Shown: positions 18,057 through 27,518 of the stretch, piece by piece
Numbering within the stretch: the stretch's first letter is position 1
Layout: every line of letters begins with the position of its first letter
Assembly (NCBI GenBank): GCA_039105265.1
Contig: JAPFFF010000062.1
Location: forward strand, 124,001 to 188,000
Direction: 5' to 3'
DNA: 64,000 bases
DNA from: Tritrichomonas musculus
Taxonomy: Eukaryota; Parabasalia; Tritrichomonadida; Tritrichomonadidae
The notes under the pieces: generated by a model
Databases searched by the model: none
What the model saw: the letters and a program-made list of their open reading frames with translations, nothing else
What the model was told of the DNA's origin: nothing
Made by a program: the position numbers and the translations under genes

Positions 18057-20830
18057 CACCCGGGTCTCTACAATTTGTAACTTTTAATCCGTTATTTTCG
18101 TTATCTTTTCTTTGGCCAAAATAGAACACAAATTAATTGAAAATTTGAAATAAGTAACGAATATTAAAATAGTTTCTTGGATATCTCGAAAATTTAGCAT
18201 TGAACAAATTAATAAATATTTATTATACATTTTAAAACTTATCAAGATATATATTTTAAAAAAAATAATAAAAAATACGGTGGTAGAAAAATCAATATTT
18301 AAATAATTTTACTTTTGATTTATCATACGCTTATCAGCTTAGCAAAAAATTATTAACATCTTAATACTTGTTCATTTGATACAGTTTATTTGTCCATTAA
18401 GTCTCGTCTATCAATAATAATTTGATCAGATCTGCCTACCTGAAAAGAATTTCAGTGAGCTCATTTGGTAAATAGTAACGTGTGCTGTATATAAATTGAA
18501 ATAGTGTACCAAATGTTAACAATTCGCGTTTTGGGTAAGAAAATAAAACATATATGTTGATAATTAGCATGATAGAACAGGCGTGCGCTATTTACTTAAA
18601 AATATATTTGTTACTAGATTGATGCGGATTAAATTATACACTTACTTTTAAATAACATTTTGAGACACTTATATTCGAAATATTGGTGATGAATAAAACT
18701 GGAAAAGGATGTTAAAAATAGCAATATCTAAAGCAAGGTGAGAGTCCGGAACTATTCGTGAAGTAATATCCATTCAGAACCAATAATAGTAAAAGTTTTC
18801 AGATCTATAAAATTTTAACGGTCATAGTGAAATGATAAATTCAAAAAGAAAATTCATTCAAATTAGTAACAGAAAATTGAATTAAATCAGTGATAATAAC
18901 TTTTTGGATGCACATGAAATTTTCTTTATATTTTGATTTATCTTCACTAGTTTTGCATTATAACTATTATCAGTATGGAATATAATAATTTTTGAAAAAG
19001 GTATAAGTTATTTCTATAGTATTAAGTGGTTAATCTATGAATTAAATTTAAATTGGCAACAAATATTGGGGCGAAATACTGAAACTATTAAACAGGAACA
19101 TATTAAAAATGTTGAAGCAATGTAATTAAATTCAGATTCTAAGTTTGCTAAGGAATCTGTAATTATTTCAAATATACAAATAGTTTGTTAATTAGTGCGT
19201 TTTGGCCAAATGCCAGAGTATTATTGTAAAAATAAGTCAAGGATCTTTTCCTTTAACTTATTTCCAAGTAAAATTGCTCTACTTTGTTAATTATATTTGA
19301 AATTTAGATAAAAATTTTGAGTTTTGAGTTTTTGGTGTATATAATTAAAAAAAACATATTGAATTCTATGAGATTTGTGAAATAATAAGCCTAAAAAATG
19401 AGGAAGTTTGTAGATATCAAAAAAAGATAACAAAAGTTAAAAAGAGTATTATTATTGATATTGTTCCCAAGCATATATGCTTGAGAGGATGTCCCATGCT
19501 TCTTGAATGAACTGAACTGTAGTTTTCATACCAACAGAATTTAAATGATTGCCAAATAAAAATTGGCCAATTTTGCCATTTGTGATACTCTTTAACGGGG
19601 CGAATATAGCGACATCGAGAGGCTGGAGCATATCTGTAAATCCGCTCGGGATGTAGTATAATTCGATATTTAATTCTTGAGCTCTAGTTTTCACTTTTTG
19701 AGGTGTATGGGTACTATAGGAATCAATAATTAAATGAATTTTTATATTTTCATTGAATTGTTTTCTTAGAAAATCAAGATATTCAAGAAAACAATTTGTA
19801 GTCATATAAGATTTCGCAGAATAAGATAATTTGTTTTCTTCTCTTAATTGGCCAACTTGTTCTTCCGCTTCTTCCAGTGAATTACCTTGACCAATTATAA
19901 AAAGTGGGATTTTGCAGTAATTAGATGTAATTGAAGCCATAACTGAGATGCGCTGTTTTGTTGAGTCTGGAGTACTAATAGAGATATTTTTCGTCCCTTT
20001 ATAGGCCCACGTTTTGATCGAATTGGGCAAAATCTGAAAGCCGGTCTCGTCTGCATTAACTACTGGCTCTTTATTAATTTGAGCATTTTCAATTACTGAT
20101 CGTATTTGTGCTTTGAAAAAGTCAATTTCTTCGTTATTTACATTTTCATTTAAATTTAAATTTTCTTTTCGTTCTTTAAAATGTGCCAAACGAGACGAAA
20201 TACAGTATTTGTTTTTGAAATCAGTGATAAATGTTTTACTACAACTGAAATTGGGTGGGTCTTCGGCATCTCTATAAATATTATCATAAGCTTCAAATGC
20301 CAATGTTTGAAATTGAGAATTTGAAAAGTAGTTATGTGGTTCTATGTAATTATCTTCAATATATTCTGCTATATTTTTTTCTTGCTCGTCGTTGAATATT
20401 CTGTGATGCTTCCCTTTGTTTTTGGTATCTGTAGGATCCCAGTCTCTTTTTGTCTGCCATTGTTTCACCCAATACCTAAGAGAAGTCGGCTTAATTTTAT
20501 AATCATTAGATATTTTTGAAATGATGTGCCTTTTGTCGAAGTTTTGGTCTTTAGCTAATTTAAAGTAAGTGTCTTTGATATCATGACATAAGTCTGGTTG
20601 CTTCCAATACTGATTGTATTAACAAATGTTTTCCTTTTTCTCCTTCCCATTATAAAATGGCCGATATTTCATGACGGTTATTATTGAAATTATAAATAAA
20701 GCATGCTAATAATTATTAAATTTCAATTTGTTAACTATTTTTTTATAATAAAATTTCGGTTAACAAAAATTTTTTTTCAACTTAACTATATTAACGTACA
20801 CCAAAGTTACAAATTGTAGAGACTCGGGTG
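18057..20830 (-). mobile_element. Pogo-type DNA transposon with 28-bp terminal inverted repeats
   Basis: The ends CACCCGGGTCTCTACAATTT and GTAACTTT at 18057-18084 and the reverse complement at 20803-20830 agree over 28 bp with one mismatch (G/A at position 7). TA flanks both ends (18055-18056 and 20831-20832), the target duplication of Tc1/mariner/pogo elements. The element is 2774 bp and encodes one transposase on the minus strand. About 1.35 kb on the 3' side of the transposase (18085-19451) has no recognisable gene. Near-identical ends suggest a fairly recent insertion. Confidence 0.9.
19452..20650 (-). pseudogene. Pogo/Tigger-like DDE_1 transposase, frame broken near its start
   Basis: A long open frame (about 20620 down to 19452) encodes a CENP-B/Tigger-like transposase. 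An N-terminal helix-turn-helix region (…SNDYKIKPTSLRYWVKQW…) is followed by the DDE_1 core. Its acidic residues sit in VVNADETGFQ, HLIIDSYSTH and MLQPLDVAIF, in the expected order. The only nearby ATG (20650, MGRRKRKT) lies in another frame, so one frameshift near 20610-20625 separates the start from the catalytic frame. A further-upstream true start or an intron is not excluded. The C-terminus ends soon after the third Asp region, as in pogo relatives. The protein would act in trans on the 28-bp ends. Confidence 0.8.
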
Positions 20831-23251
20831 TATTTTAAAATATTATGTACTATTATATTTAAGTTTATAATATTATAATAAATATATATTATGTTTATTT
20901 CTATTTAAATCGCTATATTTATAATTTTTATTAAAACTTATTTTTTTTGAAATTTTAAAAATTCAAATAAATAGGGTTTTTCTGTCTCAGAAAAAATAAT
21001 TTGTAAATCATTCAATTTATATTATTTATTTTTTATATATTTCCATTTCTACATTGCGAAAATATTATTATATATTTTTAAATACGTAATTAATCGAATT
21101 TAAAAACAAAAAATAAATTAATATATGTCAATATTGGATTAAATAAATCAATATTAAAAAATAACAAAATTTTCATTATAACTCTACAAAAACTACTGAA
21201 TAGTAATCATTAATTATTTATATTAATATAACATGATTATAAACAAAATAAAATGTAGATTTAAAAAACATTAAATAATCATTATTTTGATAAACAAAAA
21301 ATATTTGTTAAAAAAAGAATCAGTAATTCAATTAAATATGCGTTTAAAACAATTATTTATTATTCGTTTACATTAAAATTTAATATTTCAAATAAATTAT
21401 AATTAATTTTTCCAATTTTTGATTTTTAATTTGCAAATTTATTGTCCATTGAGTTGTATAAGATGATATTGAATCTTTTAAATGCGGAAATAAGTGGATT
21501 TTGAAAAAGAATTATGCATATTTTAAATAACAATTCAATACTAAAGTTTATATAAAAATAGGTTTTTTTCGTGTGAAACGAAATAATTGAACTGGAATAT
21601 TAATTTTTCTGCATTTTCAGCCAAAACTGATAAATAATTCTTTAAAAAAATTAATATTTCCAAATCCTATTATATATACAAAAAGTTGTTTCGGAAATAT
21701 TCAATTTTTTGGAAAATAAAAAAGTAATAATTGAAAAAGTTTTGAAATAAAAATTATTGGCTTTCAAAACATAAAGATTTTATATCAAAAAGTTATTTGG
21801 AAATAGTTCAAATTTTTTTTTGAATAAACTTACTCAGAAATATTATATATTGAATTATCTTTTTATTCCTACGATGAGTATTCTTTATTTATTCTCATTG
21901 AAATTAATATACATATTTTTATAACTATATTAATTATGGATTATTGAATGTATTTCTATGTGTCAAAAAACACTTAATTGTATAAAAAATCTTGAAATAA
22001 AAGATTATTAATATATATATTATTTTATATATATTTTAGGTTCCATTATATATTTTATATTATATAAATGTATTTTAAAATATTTTATATTTATTTGTAT
22101 ATCTTCATTTTTTTTAACAAAAAAAATTGAGGCAAAAATCCCCCTTTAAGAAATCAGAAAAAATTTTCAATGGTTTCAATCAATTTTTTTTTAAAAAAAT
22201 ATTATGTCCATATTTTTGCATAGAAAAAATTTAGAAAAAGAAATAATTAAAAAATAGCTCATATATACTTTGAATATTTCAGTATAAAAATATATTTTTA
22301 AAATATTTTTTTTATAGTTGCGTCTCCTATATGTTGATCGATTTTTTGAAAAATGAGCAAAAAACTTAGTATTGAGCAAGACTTAATCAAAAATTTTAAA
22401 ATCTGAACAAGAAATCAGAGGTGGAAAGTTAAAATATGATCAAATACTTGACAACAATATTCATAAAAAAAGATAATATGTTAAATTTTCAAGCGGAATG
22501 TAAATATTATTATTAATAAAAATATTTATATTGAACAAAACCTTATTCCTTTGTTTTTTTTTTTTCTGCAAAATTCTAAAAAGTTTAGAAATTTTTAATT
22601 TGAACTCCAATAAGACCAAAATGTCGTAATTAATGCGATCTTATAAACATGTTTGTGATTATCTACCATTTATAACAGTTTACACTGTAAAAATATTTGT
22701 TTAATCCTTTTTTTTATTCTATTTTTTTAAAATTATCCATCAGAAATCAAATATTACTAAATTTTATATTATTTTCTTTGAATGAATGCAATATATCGAC
22801 TTTAATAAGATTTGAATCATGTTAATAGGTGTATTTAATAATTTAAAATCATTAGATTTATTTTTTATTTTAGATTTTATATGGCATTTTTTATTATTCT
22901 ATTATATTTTATTATTTATGTTATTTATAAGAATTTTAATGTAATATTAATCAATATAAACATATTTTAAAATTATTTTATATAGATTATTTTCTCAATT
23001 ATATAAACATAATTATCTTATTATATAATTTAATATTTAAAAATCGTATCTGTGAAAAAAGAGAAAAAGTATAATTATTAAATATAGAAAAATATAAATT
23101 TAAAATAATTATTCTAAGAGTAAAAAAGTCCCGAGGAATTGAGTTCTGAATTTTATTTTTTGAATATTTTATTTTATAAAATAAAACAAAAAGTGGAGTT
23201 GTATTGTTTTTTTATTTTTAATTTAAAAATTAATAATTTTTTTTCAAAAAA
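20831..23251. other. 2.4-kb gene-poor AT-rich spacer
   Basis: Only A/T-rich sequence, short TA runs and scattered TTTTTGAAA words are seen. A 62-codon frame on the minus strand (22191-22379) has biased Lys/Phe/Tyr composition and no family resemblance and is not called. No tRNA or inverted-repeat element was recognised. Confidence 0.5.
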
Positions 23252-26128
23252 TTAAAATATGTAATTATCTTCATCGTCATTATTATTTGATTCATCTACT
23301 GATGAGTGTTGTTCATCATTCTCATTATTTGAGTCATTAAATTTGAATTCAGTTTCGTTTGGTTCGTTCTGATCATTGTCTTTAGAGAATGACTGCTCTG
23401 GGTCTTCATCGTCATTATCTTCTTTTGGCTCTTCTCTTTGGTTGTTCATGTAAGTATCAACAAACACATTTTCACTTAAATCAGCAGGTGAGTCATGTTT
23501 GTAAGGATTGTTCGATTCGCTTCCTTCTTTTTCACTCACTTTTTGAGACGAGTTCATTTCATCATCTCCTCCTCTGTCACCAATAGCAACGAGTTCGATG
23601 TCTCTTCCATCGCTTGTATTTTCATCATCAGAAAGATCTTTGCCTCTCTTCTTCCTTCTGCTCTTTTTGTCTGAATCTTCATTTTCTGAATATGAGTACG
23701 AATAAACAGACTGGCTGTCTCTGGCTGTTCTCGCCATTCCTTTCCTCCTGATCCAGAGAAGAATGGTCATCGCCCACATGCTGATTATGAAAAAGTGCGC
23801 AGAGATGGAGACGCACATGGAGTATGCAATGATTTGGTAGAAGATCCTAACACGAATCACATTGAAGAGCGCAACTAGGAATTTGGCATCTACATCGCCA
23901 AAGATGCTTTCAATAAGGCCAATAATACCAGAAGTCATTGATCCAAACGAGGTAAGAAAGCTAGTAATAACATCTTGCACAGTGTTTCCGATGTTCACTG
24001 AAAGCTTTCCTGTAGATTCCTCGTATTCTGTTTTAGCTGTATTAAATTTGCCTGTTTCTGTAACAAAGCCATTAAAGAAATCGTCGTATAAATTACTGAG
24101 TTCTTCAAATTGTTCTTTTGGATCTTGACATTCAAATGCGTCTGGATGTTCACTTAATTCTTTAATGATATTGTTCAGTTTTGAACGTAATTCAGGAACA
24201 TTCATTGCATTATTCATATCGAAGTCTCCTAAGATTTCATCAGTTATGTACCCAAGTGCCTCATTAACTGGAGCAGTAATGCTACTAACATTTACATTAT
24301 TCTTTGCAGCATTTGCAAATGATCTGTTAAGGCAATCTGATATCTGTCTCAATGGGAAATGCTCAAAGTCTAAAATATCTGCAAATGAAGAGTCAAGTTT
24401 AGCATCAATAAGTGATTTCACAATCTTGATATCTTTGATCTTGATTTCTTCGAATTCAATCTTTGAGATCAAGCCTTCTGAGTAATCTTGCAAGTCAATA
24501 GATCCAAGTGAGATTACCTTTTCATCGTTAAGGACTCTTTTTAGGACTCTGTCAAAAACTTCGTCTCCTTGATAATAAAGGATGTTTATAATGAGCAAAA
24601 TGCCTGCTGCAGCGGTTGTAATTGCTCCGCAAATTGTTTGGAAGCACGAGCAGCAGCAGCATGGGAAGCAGGCACCAACAATGCATCTTGAGCAGCAGTT
24701 CTTTGTCCAAAAGGCCAAGCTTTGAAGAGCAAGAATAACAAACATTAAAATTGAGACAACAAACAAAAGGATCTTTAGAACAAGGAGCACCCATGATGGT
24801 ATATATTCGTCCAAGTCAAACTTTTCTCTGATGTTTTTTAAGTCGCCCAAATCGCCCATGTCAACAAGAGAAACATTTTTAAAGTCAAGTGAGTCTGTAA
24901 AGCCTGAAAAAGTGTCATTAAACATCCCTCCTAATTCTCCTGTGAATGAACTTAATTCGTCTGATACATCCAATTCTTCAAGTTGCTTTTTAAGATCATT
25001 TAAAATGGTAGAAAACTGCTTAAAGTCCATTTGGTCAGTGAATTTAATCGGATCGCCACCATCATTTCTTGGGCAATTAGAATTAAAAAGTTTTTCTGAT
25101 TTTTCGATTGAATTTTTTTGGCTTGACGTGTAACCATTGAGTTCTTCGAAGAGTTTTTCAAAGGAAGATACGTTGCTGATAGTTGATTTGACTCCGCTAT
25201 TAAGTTCTGGAACAAGGTCTTTCAAAATATTTGACATTTTATCGGACATGATTTCAACATTATTAATGACATCGGTAGAAATGTCCGAAATTGCATTGTT
25301 GATTGTTGGCTCTATCAAGTCTGCTATTTCTTCAACTTCATCGAAAAAAGAATCTGATGTGAAATAATTAATAATGTTTAAAAGATAAACTGAGCCAGCA
25401 ATATGGAAACAAATTGAAATTAGCATAAATGCTGCGATAACCCCAAAAAAGACGATAGAAACGATACCTGGGCAAGTCCGATCTTGAGGTTTACAGCAAC
25501 AGCAGCATCCAAAGGCAAAAACAATGTAAAATATAAAGGCTAATAAACCAATAATAGCTATCGGGGCAAAAATTAAGAGATATGAAAAAAGTTCGCCAAT
25601 AATTTTATCATTATATTCGCAGTCTTGATCTGTAAACAATTTACCAAAAGTATCGACATTTGGATAGCTGCTACAACTTTGATCATCATAACTTGGCGGT
25701 GGTGAAGGAGGTTCTTCTTCTTCTTCATCATCACCATCTATTTTTGGATCTGGCTTTAGAATGATTTTTTGAATATCCCGAAGGATTGAACTGAGCTTAA
25801 AAGTCTTAATTTTAATTGCTGATTTTTCTTTGTTATCGTTTTCTTCATTTTTAAAATTGTCCTTTAAATTATCCATAACTTCATTGATTTTTTGAGTTAG
25901 GTTATAATCTATATCGCCAAGAAACTTACGTTCAACTATTTCTGCTACATTTGGTTCGGATTTGTACAATTTTAATTTATTGAAAAAATTAGTGCCTCCC
26001 CAAAGATTGCGTTGGGATTTTAAGGAATCAGCCCAGCCAAACACTCCTCCACTCATGTGTTTTGTTTCTGTTAGTCCTTTGCATTTCAAAAAATAAATCG
26101 GAAAGGTAAGTAAAAAGAGAGGAAGCAT
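23252..26128 (-). CDS. Prominin-like five-transmembrane protein, 958 aa
   Basis: The layout is that of the prominin family. There is a signal peptide (1-18), an N-terminal ectodomain, TM1 (about 181-206) and a short Cys-rich cytoplasmic loop (CCCCC at 208-212). TM2 (about 222-252) is followed by a large loop of about 190 residues, TM3 (about 444-472) and a second Cys-rich loop (CCSRCIVGACFPCCCCSC, 478-495). TM4 (about 500-518), another large loop of about 240 residues and TM5 (about 765-790) complete the core. The cytoplasmic tail of about 165 residues is basic (SRRKKRGK), then Asp/Glu/Asn-rich. N-glycosylation sequons occur in both large loops. Prominins mark and shape membrane protrusions and bind sterol; such a role here is inference. 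The family call rests on topology and Cys clusters, not on recognised linear motifs. An acidic Pro-rich stretch (EEEEEPPSPPPS) precedes TM1. Confidence 0.7.
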   Translation of the reverse strand: MLPLFLLTFPIYFLKCKGLTETKHMSGGVFGWADSLKSQRNLWGGTNFFNKLKLYKSEPNVAEIVERKFLGDIDYNLTQKINEVMDNLKDNFKNEENDNKEKSAIKIKTFKLSSILRDIQKIILKPDPKIDGDDEEEEEPPSPPPSYDDQSCSSYPNVDTFGKLFTDQDCEYNDKIIGELFSYLLIFAPIAIIGLLAFIFYIVFAFGCCCCCKPQDRTCPGIVSIVFFGVIAAFMLISICFHIAGSVYLLNIINYFTSDSFFDEVEEIADLIEPTINNAISDISTDVINNVEIMSDKMSNILKDLVPELNSGVKSTISNVSSFEKLFEELNGYTSSQKNSIEKSEKLFNSNCPRNDGGDPIKFTDQMDFKQFSTILNDLKKQLEELDVSDELSSFTGELGGMFNDTFSGFTDSLDFKNVSLVDMGDLGDLKNIREKFDLDEYIPSWVLLVLKILLFVVSILMFVILALQSLAFWTKNCCSRCIVGACFPCCCCSCFQTICGAITTAAAGILLIINILYYQGDEVFDRVLKRVLNDEKVISLGSIDLQDYSEGLISKIEFEEIKIKDIKIVKSLIDAKLDSSFADILDFEHFPLRQISDCLNRSFANAAKNNVNVSSITAPVNEALGYITDEILGDFDMNNAMNVPELRSKLNNIIKELSEHPDAFECQDPKEQFEELSNLYDDFFNGFVTETGKFNTAKTEYEESTGKLSVNIGNTVQDVITSFLTSFGSMTSGIIGLIESIFGDVDAKFLVALFNVIRVRIFYQIIAYSMCVSISAHFFIISMWAMTILLWIRRKGMARTARDSQSVYSYSYSENEDSDKKSRRKKRGKDLSDDENTSDGRDIELVAIGDRGGDDEMNSSQKVSEKEGSESNNPYKHDSPADLSENVFVDTYMNNQREEPKEDNDDEDPEQSFSKDNDQNEPNETEFKFNDSNNENDEQHSSVDESNNNDDEDNYIF

Positions 26129-27081
26129 ATTAAATAAATAATGGCCAAAATTTTCTCAGAAAAAAAAACATATATTTTAAAAATTTGATAAAATAAATGC
26201 ATCCAAATTAACAGTTAAATTTTTGAATGCTTTTAAATAATAAATATTAAATATCTTTTTATAATTTATTATATAATTCTATTTTAATATGTATTTAATT
26301 TTAAAATTTAGTTGTAATCCTATATTCATTTTTTGTTATTTTATATCTTTATTTAATTATAATATAAAAATGTTTTTATATTTTATTTGGAAGATGACTC
26401 TTTTCTCAATTTTAAAAGAATTCAATGACTAAAATTTTTAAAATAGAAAAAGTTCTCAATGCGAATATATTTGGCAGTTATAATTCAAAAATTGAATTTA
26501 AAATAGCCAAACTCTTGGATAATTTGATAATAAAATTGGACAATCAACTTTTTGAATCGGTTGGGCAACGGTGTAATAACGTATTTTTAAATGTTTTTCT
26601 CAGATAAAATATCGAAAGTGAATTTTTTGAAAAAAAAAAAAAAGATGTACCAGTATCATTGAATTTTTTTGTTTATTTTATATGAATAATCAATTTAAAA
26701 AGTGAAAAATTTGAATGAAAATATCTACAGCAAAATAGGCCCTACTATTTGGGAATTTGATTTAGCCATATTCTATAAGAAGATGTATATTATGTGAATA
26801 TCAAGTTTATTTTAAGAGCTTGGCTTATCATCTTTCGAAATGGAAAATGTATTCAAATTTTCTATAAGTAATCACAAAAAAAAAAATTTCAGAGGTATTT
26901 TTTTTTTATATTAGTAACTTTTTGAATATACAAAAAATTTATTTTCAATGGAATAAAATAATAAATGCAAATATTAAATCTATTATTTTCTCAATATAAA
27001 ATAATTGGAACACAAATTCACATATTTCAATAACATAAAACAGTTGGACATTTCTGAGGAGATATATAATTGAAATATGGT
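26129..27081. other. Intergenic, no gene called
   Basis: The motif TTTTTGAATGC lies at about 26221, some 90 bases before the start of the prominin-like gene and in reverse orientation to it. A 60-codon plus-strand frame at 26425-26607 is too short and featureless to support. Confidence 0.45.
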
Positions 27082-27212
27082 AAAAATTATGTTATATTTT
27101 TTATTATTATTATTACATAATTTTTACCGCTCGGGGGATTCGAGCATAGCTCAGGAGAAGTGTAGAGTGGTCGAGAAACCTCCTGGCTGCTCGTATGTAG
27201 CCTAAGGGAAAA
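27082..27212. repeat. Structured GC-rich patch with nested inverted repeats (ncRNA or dispersed element)
   Basis: GGTAAAAATTATGT at 27082 and its complement ACATAATTTTTACC at about 27115-27128 form one hairpin. The GC-rich patch that follows (to about 27200) can fold as CGAGCA…TGCTCG outside CAGGAG…CTCCTG, or alternatively as GCTCG-GGGGATT-CGAGC. It contains tRNA-like words (TAGCTCAGG, GTAGAGTGG, GATTCGAGC) but not in tRNA order, so it is not a tRNA. The 14-15 base word recurs in the centre of the 8357 MITE. This may be a mobile element or a small RNA gene. From 27213 to 27518 only AT-rich spacer is seen. Confidence 0.45.
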
Positions 27213-27518
27213 ATATGTAAAATGTAAAATGATTTTTTTGATTATTTTTTCTTGTAAAATAATTATTTCAATGTTTTTATTTTTTAATTTGTGAAATCTT
27301 ATATAATTATTTCAATGATTCATTCAAAATAGGATGGTGTAAAATATTTTGAATAATAGATATAAAATAAATATCTTTCAAATTTAATTGCAAAAAAAAA
27401 ATTTCTCCTATTTTGCAAATATTAATATCTTGAAAAATATTTAACTTTCAAAAAGAATAATATATTAAAATTAAATATTTTTTTTCTTTATCTATGGTAT
27501 AACAAATATAAAAAAAAA

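Noticed and set aside
22191-22379. A 62-codon minus-strand frame in the gene desert
   Set aside because: Biased Lys/Tyr/Phe composition of random AT-rich DNA and no family resemblance.
26425-26607. A 60-codon plus-strand frame
   Set aside because: Short, featureless, and not flanked by any supporting signal.
27125-27200. Possible tRNA because of TAGCTCAGG, GTAGAGTGG and GATTCGAGC words
   Set aside because: The B-box-like word comes before the A-box-like word, and no acceptor stem or anticodon arm can be formed.
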